A DNA stretch of 46,451 nucleotides, taken from contig JAOAGY010000041.1 of NCBI GenBank assembly GCA_026415505.1, positions 1 through 46,451 of the forward strand. The letters run 5' to 3'. Below the pieces are notes generated by a model. It did no database searches, had not been told where the DNA came from, and saw nothing but the letters and a program-made list of their open reading frames with translations. The DNA is from Chlorobiota bacterium (GTDB lineage Bacteria; Bacteroidota; Ignavibacteria; Kapaibacteriales; NICIL-2). Positions within the stretch are counted from its first letter, which is position 1. Every line of letters begins with the position of its first letter. This document shows positions 35,385-43,104 of this stretch, piece by piece. A program made the position numbers and the translations under genes.

Positions 35385-37658
35385 TCAGCGCACGATTACC
35401 AGTGGCACCGTGCGCACTCCCGCTTCCGTCGTAATCCGCACCGCATAGACGCCGTCGCTGAGACCATCGGTCGCCAGCTCCAACTGCGGCGCGTTCATGT
35501 CGTAGCGGGCAACAATCGTGCCAAGCAGCGTCATCACCTCGACGCGGGCAGTACCGACGAGCTGTCCGAGTTCGATGCGGACGACGTTCGATGCTGGGTT
35601 CGGCGCAATGGTCACAGTGCCGAAGGTATCGTCGGTCACCGTGCTCACCTGTGCCGGATCCATCGTCGCATCCTGCGACTGTGCCGAAACAGTCGGCGCG
35701 ATCGCGATCGGTGATTCGACCGATTCGTAGTCAGGATGACTGACGACGAGCGTACCGGTGCCGGGCATCAGCTCGGTGATGGCATAGTAGCCATCGTCCT
35801 GCGAAATCGCATAGCCAGCAATGCCTGCATCGGTCAGGACTGCGACGAGCGCACCGGCTACCGGTTGATCGCCTTGCTCCGACCCACCGAGTTTGATACG
35901 TCCGCCGCGACCACGCACCCAGCCATCGAGTCGCACGATGCCGCGCTCACCCGTGCGCGCACGAAGCTTGATGATGTATTGAACGTCGAGCATCGCATCG
36001 CCGACTTGGATACGTGTGGCATTTCGCCAACGGAGCGTCGCAAAATCGCCCTGCACGCAGAAGCCCGGCACATAGTCGCGCGAGCGCGGAACGCCGAGCA
36101 CGACGTACACGCCCGGTTCCAAGCCGGTGAAGCTGTAGTTGCCCTCCGAGTCGGTTTCGACCGTGCGGAAGCGACGAATGCGGTCGCCACGTTCGTTGCT
36201 GTTGCTCAACACGCGGCAGGCGATCGCCCAGCCTGCCAATCCGTTGCCCGCCGAATCGGTGATTTGCCCGCTGAATCCTCCGTTGCGTGCTGGACGTGTC
36301 GGCAGTGCGAAGTTGATGCCGTCACGATTGCCAGTGAGCGTTATCCGCGTCGCTTCGGCGATGTTGGTCGTGCCGTCGTAGTAGATCGGCAGGTAATCGT
36401 CGCTGCGCGGAATCGCACGCGCGATGTACGTGTAGCGATTCGACAGACGGATTTCGTAGTAACCGTCGGCATTGGTTTCAGCGGTAAAGGTTGCTCCCTG
36501 TCCCCAATCGTTACCGTGGTCGTCGCGATGATTGTCGGTCGTGGTCATAAATTTGACCCATGCTGCTACGCCGTTGCCGGTCTCGGCAGAAGTCACACGC
36601 CCGCTGACGACGAAGAATTGCTCGTGCTCGCGCGGTGTGACGACGAAGACGAGCTCGACGGTCGAATCAGCACCGCATTCGAACTCGAGCACCCGTGCCT
36701 CATCGGCGTTTGTGCTGTTTTCGTACCATGTGGCTCGATAGTCGCGTCCTTCGGTGAAGAACTTGTAACGACCAGCAGGCAGCCGCATGTGGAACGTTCC
36801 CAGGTCGCCGACTTCCGCACGAGCAACATTGACCCAGACGGTTTGGCTGTCGCCTCGGTCGGTCACGCGCGTGATTGCGCGATACGCAACGACAACGCCC
36901 GACGACATCGGGGAATTGGCAGTGTCGAGGACGATACCTTCGACGAGGATGCAGCCTTCGTGATCGTCGCCACCACCGACGACAATCGACCACTCCTGCC
37001 CGACGGCGACGGTCATGCCGTTTACTTGGATCGTGGCTTTAATAGCAACGCGGTACGTTCCCGCACGCTGGGGTGTCCACGTCAGCAGTCCGGTGCTTTC
37101 GTCGATGGTCATGCCGTCCGGACCGCTAACGAGTTGGTAGCGAATCGTCACTCCTTGAATCGGCGATTCAGCGCGCGCCTGATAGCGGTACTGTTGCCCG
37201 ACGCGTCCTTGAGTCGGTGGAGTCGTCACAAAACGCAGCCATCCGTTCGGTGGCGTGTTGGGCGGGACAACCACGACGCGGATGTTCGTGCGCGGGCTTT
37301 CGCCATCGCTGTTGAAGGCAGTCACGAAATACGAATACGTTCCTGCTTCGAGCGGCTCGTCGGTGTACGTATAGACTGTGAGTGTATCGTTCGATGCCGA
37401 TACGGTAGCGATACGGCTGAACTGCGAGAGGTCCTCGGTTTCTCCGGAGGCACGGTACACGTAGTAGCCTGTCGGGCGATCGGTATCGCGTTCGACTTGG
37501 CTTTTCCACCAATTCAGAATCGCTTTGTATTGACCGAGGGTGTTGGTGTAGTCACCCTTCGCGCTGAATTCGCGCGGCTTGCTCGGCACGCCGGCAATGG
37601 CGATTGCAGCGAGCAGCATGGTGCCGACTGCGGCAAAGAGCATTGTTCGATGTTTCAT
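35385..37658 (-). CDS. T9SS-secreted multidomain protein (Fn3, Ig-like, carboxypeptidase-regulatory repeats)
   Basis: A 757-residue surface protein. After a signal peptide (about 1-23) come a fibronectin-III-like domain (about 24-140, GYYVYRASGETEDLSQF, TYSYFVTAFNSDGESP), an Ig-like domain (about 150-235, GPDGMTIDESTGLLTWTP), and several CarboxypepD_reg-like modules (GRVTSAETGNGVAAWVKF, FSGQITDSAGNGLAGWAI, GALVAVLTDAGIAGYAI) with GYYEIRLSNR/GNYSFTGLEPGVYVV patterns. The end (about 680-757, TIAPNPASNVVRIELG to GVYAVRITTEAGVRTVPLVIVR) is a type-A T9SS sorting domain. No catalytic motif is seen; adhesion or matrix roles are plausible. The ATG at 37658 has an AAGGAG about eight bases upstream, while the open frame upstream lacks homology. 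A terminator follows within holA. Confidence 0.85.
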   Translation of the reverse strand: MKHRTMLFAAVGTMLLAAIAIAGVPSKPREFSAKGDYTNTLGQYKAILNWWKSQVERDTDRPTGYYVYRASGETEDLSQFSRIATVSASNDTLTVYTYTDEPLEAGTYSYFVTAFNSDGESPRTNIRVVVVPPNTPPNGWLRFVTTPPTQGRVGQQYRYQARAESPIQGVTIRYQLVSGPDGMTIDESTGLLTWTPQRAGTYRVAIKATIQVNGMTVAVGQEWSIVVGGGDDHEGCILVEGIVLDTANSPMSSGVVVAYRAITRVTDRGDSQTVWVNVARAEVGDLGTFHMRLPAGRYKFFTEGRDYRATWYENSTNADEARVLEFECGADSTVELVFVVTPREHEQFFVVSGRVTSAETGNGVAAWVKFMTTTDNHRDDHGNDWGQGATFTAETNADGYYEIRLSNRYTYIARAIPRSDDYLPIYYDGTTNIAEATRITLTGNRDGINFALPTRPARNGGFSGQITDSAGNGLAGWAIACRVLSNSNERGDRIRRFRTVETDSEGNYSFTGLEPGVYVVLGVPRSRDYVPGFCVQGDFATLRWRNATRIQVGDAMLDVQYIIKLRARTGERGIVRLDGWVRGRGGRIKLGGSEQGDQPVAGALVAVLTDAGIAGYAISQDDGYYAITELMPGTGTLVVSHPDYESVESPIAIAPTVSAQSQDATMDPAQVSTVTDDTFGTVTIAPNPASNVVRIELGQLVGTARVEVMTLLGTIVARYDMNAPQLELATDGLSDGVYAVRITTEAGVRTVPLVIVR

Positions 37659-37784
37659 CGCAAAAACTCCTTGGATGGTGAAACAACAGTGGATCGGTAC
37701 TTCGGAAACCGCCTCCAGTAACACCGCCGATGTGCGATGGTAACAGGTGAGGCAAAAATTTCTTCGGTGTAACGATAGCCGCCG

Positions 37785-37792
37785 TAGTTTGG
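37785..37792 (+). promoter_or_regulatory. Putative -7 box TAGTTTGG for the second ECF sigma gene
   Basis: A TAnnTTnG variant, 31 bp before the ATG at 37824, in line with other genes here. It is one base off the TAnnTTTG consensus. Confidence 0.35.
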
Positions 37793-37823
37793 TTATTGCC
37801 ACCGACTACGACCGGTCGAGACG

Positions 37824-38396
37824 ATGCGCGAGTTGGAAGCGTTGAGCGATGCCGAGCTGTATCGGCGCATGTGCGACGGTGAACTGTCGAAGCGCGAGCG
37901 CGATGCTGCATTCGCCGAGATTTATCGTCGCTATTCGCCGCGACTGTACGCGTATTGTCGCCGTATCATGGGCGACGATGCCGCGGCGCAGGATGCATTT
38001 CAGGAAACGTTCGTGCGTTTTTTTACGTCAGCCGATCGCGATCGCACGATGACGAATCTGCCGGCATACCTGCTCCGCATCGCGCGCAACGTGTGCCTGA
38101 ACACCAAACGCTCGCAGCATCCGACGGTCGAGCTGGAAGAATTCCACATGGTCACGCGCGCCAACCCATACGAAAACGATGAGTTGGCAGAATTGCTCGC
38201 TCATGCACTGCAGCTTTTGCCGGTCGAGTACCGCGAAGCGTTCGTGTTGCACGAGTACGAAGGTTTTTCGTATGCCGAAATCGGCGAGATGACCGGCACG
38301 AGTGCCGACGTGGTCAAAGTGCGAGCATTCCGTGCGCGACAGAAACTGCGCCACATTCTGGCGCCGTACTTCTCCGATCGAACAGAAGAGTCATGA
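37824..38396 (+). CDS. ECF-type RNA polymerase sigma factor
   Basis: A 190-residue sigma-70 family regulator. Region 2 is FAEIYRRYSPRLYAYCRRIMGDDAAAQDAFQETFVRFF, with a weaker core (DAAAQDAFQETF) than the first sigma factor of the window. Region 4 is LLPVEYREAFVLHEYEGFSYAEIGEMTGTSADVVKVRAFRARQKLRHIL. It sits 18 bases before a gene coding for a sigma-binding-like N-terminus and a lipoprotein gene follows, so all three are probably one unit. The ATG at 37824 lies 31 bp behind a promoter box. It is divergent from the T9SS multidomain protein gene, which could be one of its targets. The signal is unknown. Confidence 0.92.
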   Translation: MRELEALSDAELYRRMCDGELSKRERDAAFAEIYRRYSPRLYAYCRRIMGDDAAAQDAFQETFVRFFTSADRDRTMTNLPAYLLRIARNVCLNTKRSQHPTVELEEFHMVTRANPYENDELAELLAHALQLLPVEYREAFVLHEYEGFSYAEIGEMTGTSADVVKVRAFRARQKLRHILAPYFSDRTEES

Positions 38397-38414
38397 ACAT
38401 CACCTGGTAGCACG

Positions 38415-39578
38415 ATGGACTACACCGAACAATACTCCGAGTGGCTGTCGGCTTACCTCGACGGCGAATTGGAACCGACGCTCGAGGAGCCGCTCTTCGG
38501 TGCCTTGGCGACACACGCCGAGCTGCGTCGTGAAATGCGCGAACTCCTTGCTCTGCGTCGTGCGGCACGGAACGATCTCGTTGCACTCGTGCCGCCGCTG
38601 AGCACGACGGCTGCAGTGTTCCAAAGCGTCGGTATCGGCACAGGCGTCGGTGCAGGACTCGGTCTGCTCCGGCGGCTCTGGATGCCCCTGGCAAGTGCAC
38701 TTGTGGGTGGTGCGCTGACCTGGCTCGGCATGACGCTGACCGACCAATCACCACCAGACACCGCCGCGACCGTCACCGCCCGACAACCTGCTGCTGTTTC
38801 GTCGCCCGCAACGACAGCGCAGCCGACGGTCGTCGAGCGGATCGTTTACCGAACGAAAACCGTGTACGTCCCCGTCGCAGCGCCGAGCAGCCAATCGCCT
38901 CAGCCGCCACAAATGCCGACAGTCCAGCAGCAACCGATTCAGCAGCAGCCCGCACCGCCACTGCTCGCCGAATTGCCACAGTTCGACCTTGCATCGCCGC
39001 CGCTCGTTGTGCGTCGCATTGCGGCGACCGACACGACCGCTCCGGATATTGCGGTGACGTATGCTCCGGAGCGCCCCGAACTGCCACCGATCGAGCAGTA
39101 TCCGCAGTTTCGTCTGACGGTACGTGGTTTGGCGACGACATCGCTGGTCACTGTTCCCCAGCAACCCGACCGCAGCTCCCTGCTCAACACGAGCGCAATC
39201 GGTTTTTCCTACGTGCTCGGCGACCACCATGCCGTCGGCATCGAGATCGGTCGCGAACCGTTCGCGATGCAGTTCTACGGCTATCGCGAGGACACACGGT
39301 TGCGCTACGAAGCCTATCCTGCGTTGCTGTGGGGTACCGCGACTTACCAGTACCGCACGCGGTGGGGTAGGTATTTCGAACCGCTGGCACAAATCGGTCT
39401 CGGTGCGAGCGAGTTCGGTTTGCTCGGACGAGCGACGCTCGGTGTGGTGTACCGTCCAGCGCCGTCGCTCGGGGTGATGCTCGGTATCGAAGGTGCCCTG
39501 ATGCGCTACGTCTATCAATCGGTACCGTACTGGACGCCGAACGTCGGGCTTACCTATGGAGTCATGTTTCGCTTTTAG
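38415..39578 (+). CDS. Putative anti-sigma factor fused to a membrane segment and a C-terminal beta-barrel-like domain
   Basis: A 387-residue protein of unusual build. Residues 1-55 (WLSAYLDGELEPTLEEPLFG then THAELRREMRELLALRRAAR) look like a zinc-less sigma-binding domain of anti-sigma factors. Residues 86-108 carry RR followed by a hydrophobic stretch (WMPLASALVGGALTWLGMTL), consistent with a cytoplasmic N-terminus. Residues 115-225 are Pro/Gln/Thr/Ala rich, a probable periplasmic linker. Residues about 255-387 show alternating barrel-like strands (AIGFSYVLGDHHAVGIEIGR, PLAQIGLGASEFGLLGRATL, GVMLGIEGALMRYVY) ending NVGLTYGVMFRF, a terminal aromatic as in outer-membrane proteins. It follows the sigma gene by 18 bases and abuts the lipoprotein gene. 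The fold assignments are mine, from pattern; an alternative is a soluble beta-rich periplasmic domain. Confidence 0.65.
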   Translation: MDYTEQYSEWLSAYLDGELEPTLEEPLFGALATHAELRREMRELLALRRAARNDLVALVPPLSTTAAVFQSVGIGTGVGAGLGLLRRLWMPLASALVGGALTWLGMTLTDQSPPDTAATVTARQPAAVSSPATTAQPTVVERIVYRTKTVYVPVAAPSSQSPQPPQMPTVQQQPIQQQPAPPLLAELPQFDLASPPLVVRRIAATDTTAPDIAVTYAPERPELPPIEQYPQFRLTVRGLATTSLVTVPQQPDRSSLLNTSAIGFSYVLGDHHAVGIEIGREPFAMQFYGYREDTRLRYEAYPALLWGTATYQYRTRWGRYFEPLAQIGLGASEFGLLGRATLGVVYRPAPSLGVMLGIEGALMRYVYQSVPYWTPNVGLTYGVMFRF

Positions 39579-40265
39579 ATGAGCACAACGATGAGAACGA
39601 CACTACTGACGCTCGCGGCAATTTTCTGGCTGGCTGGATGCGCCGATCCGTCGGGGATCACCGACCCTGTCGTGGAAAATCCCAAACCGATCGAGCTGAC
39701 CATCGAGGCAAGCCATATGAGCGAAGCGCAAGCCGACGATCGTTCGCTGGGAAAGGGCGACGATCAAGAAATGGCGCTCGTGCCAGCGTCCGCTCCGAAT
39801 GCGGTGTGGTCGAACGCGCTCGATCGCAGCACCATTGTCGTGGATACAGCAACCGGACGTATCCTGCGCGTGCGCTTGAGCCTTGTTCCCAGAGCCGAAC
39901 GCGGTCGCGATACCTCGCAGTTGCTCATGCGACGACTGGTGCTCGAAATCGATAGTTCTGCCGACGTGCGGCTCGACGGCGACGAGCGGATGCTCGTCCA
40001 CGGGCAAGCGTTCATCGTGCTGCGTGCAATGGGTATGGGCGGAATTGTCGTCTATCGCATCGTGCGCATCACTGCCGACAGTGCCGACATTCCTCGCGAG
40101 CTGCAAGACTCGATCTACTGCAAACTCAAGCTGTGGCGCACCAGCAAGCGCACGATCGTGTTCAAATTATCGCTGCAACACTTCGTGCTCGTCGAACGGC
40201 AAGGGGATCGCGATCTGCGGCGGCTTCGTGCTTCTGTGCTCGGCGAGGTGCCGCTGGTTCGGTAG
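39579..40265 (+). CDS. Putative lipoprotein of unknown function
   Basis: A 228-residue protein with a signal peptide ending in a lipobox (AIFWLAGCADPS; Cys at about 21), so a lipid-anchored periplasmic or outer-membrane protein. The first residues after the Cys are acidic or polar (DPSGITDP). The rest has no recognised domain; the central part shows alternating strands (ILRVRLSLVPRAERG, SQLLMRRLVLEIDSSADVRLDG) and the C-terminus is basic. The start codon begins directly after the TAG of the previous gene, which means translational coupling with the sigma/anti-sigma pair. A role as partner of the fused anti-sigma is a guess from position. Confidence 0.7.
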   Translation: MSTTMRTTLLTLAAIFWLAGCADPSGITDPVVENPKPIELTIEASHMSEAQADDRSLGKGDDQEMALVPASAPNAVWSNALDRSTIVVDTATGRILRVRLSLVPRAERGRDTSQLLMRRLVLEIDSSADVRLDGDERMLVHGQAFIVLRAMGMGGIVVYRIVRITADSADIPRELQDSIYCKLKLWRTSKRTIVFKLSLQHFVLVERQGDRDLRRLRASVLGEVPLVR

Positions 40266-40269
40266 TCCG

Positions 40270-40277
40270 TATTTTCG
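40270..40277 (+). promoter_or_regulatory. Putative -7 box TATTTTCG for tRNA-His
   Basis: A TAnnTTCG box nine bases upstream of the mature tRNA start, right where a promoter should lie if the primary transcript has a very short leader. It supports TTCG as a functional variant of TTTG in this organism. Confidence 0.5.
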
Positions 40278-40286
40278 CGCTCGGAC

Positions 40287-40361
40287 GGCGGGCATAGCTC
40301 AGTTGGTTAGAGCACCAGATTGTGGCTCTGGGGGTCGCGGGTTCGAGTCCCGTTGCCCGCC
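40287..40361 (+). tRNA. tRNA-His (GTG)
   Basis: A 75-base tRNA including the His-specific extra G at position -1 (40287), which pairs with the discriminator C (40361). Acceptor GCGGGCA/TGCCCGC, D arm GCTC/GAGC, anticodon stem CCAGA/TCTGG with loop TTGTGGC (anticodon GTG), T stem GCGGG/CCCGT with loop TTCGAGT. No CCA is encoded. Confidence 0.95.
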
Positions 40362-40364
40362 CTC

Positions 40365-40838
40365 TCACTCCATCTCCCCGCGTCGCAGCGCCCGCTCAGT
40401 ATCGCGCTCCTTGATGTCCTGGCGTCGGTCGTAGAGCTTTTTGCCCCGTACCACACCGAGCTCCACTTTCGCATAGGGTCCGGAAAAGTAGATCGCCAGC
40501 GGCACGATCGTCATGCCTTTTTCTTCGATCATCGAGCGGAGCCGCATCAATTCGCGACGATGCAACAACAGTTTGCGCGGACGCGTCGGGTTGTGGTTGG
40601 CATACGAGCCGTGCTCGTACGGCGCAATGTGCAAATTGACCAACCACAGTTCGAGCGTGTTTTTGTCGAGGAACGTCGCATAGGCATCGGTGAGATTGAC
40701 CTTGCCGGCACGGAGCGACTTGACTTCGGTGCCCTGCAGCGCGATTCCCGCTTCGACGCGATGGACGATGTGGTAGAGATGCTGCGCCTTGCGATTGGTG
40801 ACGATGACCCGGCGCGGACGCTCGCTTCGATCGCTCAT
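40365..40838 (-). CDS. smpB: SsrA-binding protein SmpB
   Basis: A 157-residue partner of tmRNA in trans-translation, rescuing stalled ribosomes. Conserved blocks are VIVTNRKAQHLYHI, EAGIALQGTEVKSLRAGKVNL, AYATF with LELWLVNLHIAPYEHGSYANH, PRKLLLHRREL, KGMTIVPLAIYFS and AKVELGVVRGKKLYDRRQDIKERD, followed by the charged tail. Length is typical. Its ATG overlaps the ATP-grasp stop codon (ATGA, 40835-40838). The tmRNA gene itself is not in the window. The 3' end lies three bases from the convergent tRNA-His gene. Confidence 0.97.
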   Translation of the reverse strand: MSDRSERPRRVIVTNRKAQHLYHIVHRVEAGIALQGTEVKSLRAGKVNLTDAYATFLDKNTLELWLVNLHIAPYEHGSYANHNPTRPRKLLLHRRELMRLRSMIEEKGMTIVPLAIYFSGPYAKVELGVVRGKKLYDRRQDIKERDTERALRRGEME

Positions 40839-41782
40839 GAACGTTTACGCCGCGGTTTACCGATAAACTCGCTCCACACGTACTCGGTCGGTTGCTGTCG
40901 CCCTTGCCGCGCCAGTTCGACGAGAAACTCCGCAGTCGTCTGCACCACCCATTCGAAGTTGTCGTCCTGCACCGAGCTGCGTTCGGCGTCGGGTGCGGGG
41001 TTGAGAAAATCGATCGCATACGGCACACCGTCGGCGACAGCGAATTCGACCGTGTTGAAGTCGTAGCCCAATGCCGAGCAAATCTTCAGCGCCAAATCTT
41101 CGATCTGCGCGAGCCGTTCGAGCGTCGGTGTCCACGACGCGACATATCGCAAGTGATGCGGATTGCGTGGTTCGTAGGGCATAACGCGCACCCACTTGCG
41201 TCCGATGCAGTAGCAGCGGTAGTACTCGGTAAACTCGATCGCCTGCTGGAGCACCATGCACAAATCGCCCGTGCGATCGTAGGCTGCGAAAAATTCTTCC
41301 GGCGAATGCACTTTGTACACGTGTTTCCAGCCGCCCCCGGCGTGCGGTTTCAAAAACGCCGGGAAGCCGATGTACTCGAACACCGCGTCCCAGTCGAGCG
41401 GGAAGACCAGGTTGCGCATGGATTCGGACGTCGTTCCCGGCGGATGCTCTTTGTGCGGAAGAATCACCGTTCGCGGCACCGGCACACCGATGCGATGCAT
41501 GAGCGCGTAGTTGAAAAACTTGTCGTCGGCGCTCCACCAGAACGGATTGTTCACCACACGCGTTCCACCGAGCGCAGCGAGCTTGAGCATCGAGCGGTAG
41601 AACGGAATGTCGTGCGAGATGCGATCGAGTATCACGTCGTAGCCGAGCAAGTCGTCCATGCGAACAGCACCGACCTTGACGAACTCAGCACGCACGTCGG
41701 GCACATGCATACTGTTGATGCGTTCGACGACGGCAGGCGGGAACGACTGTTCCATACCGAAAAGCAATCCGATCACTTTCAT
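40835..41782 (-). CDS. RimK-type ATP-grasp ligase-like protein
   Basis: A 315-residue protein that looks like a RimK/glutathione-synthase-type ATP-grasp enzyme, which forms amide or peptide bonds with ATP. The pre-ATP-grasp domain includes DVILDRISHDIPFYRSMLKL. ATP-grasp motifs include RTVILPHKEHPP, FPAFLKPHAGGGWKHVYKV (glycine-rich loop), and SALGYDFNTVEFAVADGVPYAIDFLNPAPD with the metal-binding Glu and Asn. The family appears in several uncharacterised bacterial proteins; substrate unknown. It is translationally coupled to smpB by a 4-base overlap. The start at 41782 gives MKVIGLLFGMEQSFP, typical for the first strand. Confidence 0.75.
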   Translation of the reverse strand: MKVIGLLFGMEQSFPPAVVERINSMHVPDVRAEFVKVGAVRMDDLLGYDVILDRISHDIPFYRSMLKLAALGGTRVVNNPFWWSADDKFFNYALMHRIGVPVPRTVILPHKEHPPGTTSESMRNLVFPLDWDAVFEYIGFPAFLKPHAGGGWKHVYKVHSPEEFFAAYDRTGDLCMVLQQAIEFTEYYRCYCIGRKWVRVMPYEPRNPHHLRYVASWTPTLERLAQIEDLALKICSALGYDFNTVEFAVADGVPYAIDFLNPAPDAERSSVQDDNFEWVVQTTAEFLVELARQGRQQPTEYVWSEFIGKPRRKRS

Positions 41783-41858
41783 TGCCGCGGCTCCATAACG
41801 TTTTCAGCACTTGCCGCAAATCTACAGGGAAAACGCTTGGTTGCCTCATCGTGCACGT

Positions 41859-41866
41859 TATTTTGC
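41859..41866 (+). promoter_or_regulatory. Putative -7 box TATTTTGC for mscL
   Basis: A near-match (one base short of TAnnTTTG) 30 bp before the mscL ATG. A TTG lies 19 bases upstream of it, the usual -33 distance in Bacteroidetes promoters. Confidence 0.45.
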
Positions 41867-41896
41867 GGTTGCTTGTGAAACCTTTACGATGTCACC

Positions 41897-42208
41897 ATGG
41901 CTGTCTTTGTTGAATTCCGCGAGTTCATCGCCAAGGGCAATGCCGTCGACTTAGCCGTCGGGGTCATCATCGGTGCAGCATTCAACGGCGTGGTCACCAG
42001 CATCACCGACGGCGTCATCCGTCCGCTCATCGCGCTCCTGGCGCCCGATCCGTCGGTCGGTTTGATGCTCGGTCCGCTCGACATCGGACGCGTCATCAGC
42101 GCGGCAATCAACTTTCTGCTGACAGCGGCGGTCGTCTTTTTCGTCATCGTCAAACCGATGAACGCACTCCGTCGTCGGCTCGACAAATCCACAGAGCAGA
42201 CATCGTGA
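41897..42208 (+). CDS. mscL: Large-conductance mechanosensitive channel
   Basis: A 103-residue inner-membrane channel releasing solutes at hypo-osmotic shock. The N-terminal FREFIAKGNAVDLAVGVIIGAAFNGVVTSI is the TM1 pore-lining segment with the conserved hydrophobic gate, and AINFLLTAAVVFFVIVKPMNAL is TM2. The periplasmic loop is short (APDPSVGLMLGPLDIG), and the cytoplasmic C-terminal helix ends after about 15 residues (RRRLDKSTEQTS), against a longer helix in E. coli (136 residues overall). That shortened C-terminus is not unusual, because the bundle is dispensable in many homologues. The stop overlaps the following GTG (GTGA at 42205-42208). Confidence 0.95.
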   Translation: MAVFVEFREFIAKGNAVDLAVGVIIGAAFNGVVTSITDGVIRPLIALLAPDPSVGLMLGPLDIGRVISAAINFLLTAAVVFFVIVKPMNALRRRLDKSTEQTS

Positions 42209-43101
42209 GTATTTTCCACTTCGGCAATCGTCGCATGATTGTTTGTGCAATCGTCATAGCGATGCTTTCGAGCACTGTCGCAGCGACAGCGCAAGAATCG
42301 TCGTCCCCATGGGACAACAAAGGCACCGTGTCGCTGAATTTGACCCAAGTCGCATTGCGCAATTGGGCTGCCGGCGGACAGAACACGATCGGTCTCGCCG
42401 GACTGCTCAGCTACCGCGCGCTCTACAACGGCACCGGCAGCCGGTGGGAAACCACACTCGACGTCGGCTACGGCTTGACCAAGATCGGTGATTTGCCGTT
42501 TCGGAAAAGCGACGACCGCTTCATTCTCATCTCGACCTACGGCGTGCGCACGCCCGATTCGCTCATCGCCTACGCAGCGCAGCTCGACTTCCGCACTCAA
42601 CTGACCGACGGCTTCCACTATCCCACCGACTCGACCGAAACGCTCATCTCGACGCTGTTCGCACCGGCGACGCTCAATCTCGGTCTGGGAGCCACCTATG
42701 CGCCGTCGCGCGCGGTGAGCATCACGCTGATGGGAGTGACCGGACGCGGCGTGTTCGTGCTCGATCGGCGTTTGCAGAACGGCTCGCTCGGCGCCGATTC
42801 GGGCAAAGCGGTACGGCTGCAAATCGGTGCCTCGCTCAATGCGACGATCGTCACCGAGCTATTCGAAAACGTGCTGCTCAACACGAAGCTGGCAATTTTC
42901 GCACCCTACGATGCGTTCACCTCGCAAGTGGTCAACTGGAATACGGTGCTCACCTTCCGCATCAACAAATTCCTCAGCGCCAGTTTCGCGCTCGATGTCG
43001 CCTACGATCCGCGCGTCGTGCTCACACGCGACGACGGCACGCGCGGTCCAGCGACACAGCTCCGCAATGTGCTCGGCATCGGGATTACCTTGCCGCTGTA
43101 G
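42205..43101 (+). CDS. DUF3078-type outer-membrane beta-barrel protein
   Basis: A 298-residue protein with a signal peptide (MIVCAIVIAMLSSTVAATAQ). The mature part begins WDNKGTVSLNLTQVALRNWAAGGQNTIGLAGL, a strand with the N-x-W-x-x-GG pattern of DUF3078, a Bacteroidota outer-membrane family of unknown role. Further strands (WETTLDVGYGLTKIGD, LIAYAAQLDFRTQLTDG, LNLGLGATYAPS, FLSASFALDVAYDPRV) suggest a barrel. The GTG at 42205 overlaps the mscL stop and gives an N-terminal extension; the ATG at 42235 gives a compact signal peptide and is an alternative. It shares a unit with mscL and precedes a GT4 gene by three bases. Confidence 0.85.
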   Translation: MSIFHFGNRRMIVCAIVIAMLSSTVAATAQESSSPWDNKGTVSLNLTQVALRNWAAGGQNTIGLAGLLSYRALYNGTGSRWETTLDVGYGLTKIGDLPFRKSDDRFILISTYGVRTPDSLIAYAAQLDFRTQLTDGFHYPTDSTETLISTLFAPATLNLGLGATYAPSRAVSITLMGVTGRGVFVLDRRLQNGSLGADSGKAVRLQIGASLNATIVTELFENVLLNTKLAIFAPYDAFTSQVVNWNTVLTFRINKFLSASFALDVAYDPRVVLTRDDGTRGPATQLRNVLGIGITLPL

Positions 43102-43104
43102 CCG

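Noticed and set aside
35736..37721. 661-codon plus-strand open frame opposite the T9SS protein gene
   Set aside because: Same codon-bias artefact; the encoded sequence is biased and unrecognisable, and the sense frame has several recognisable domains.
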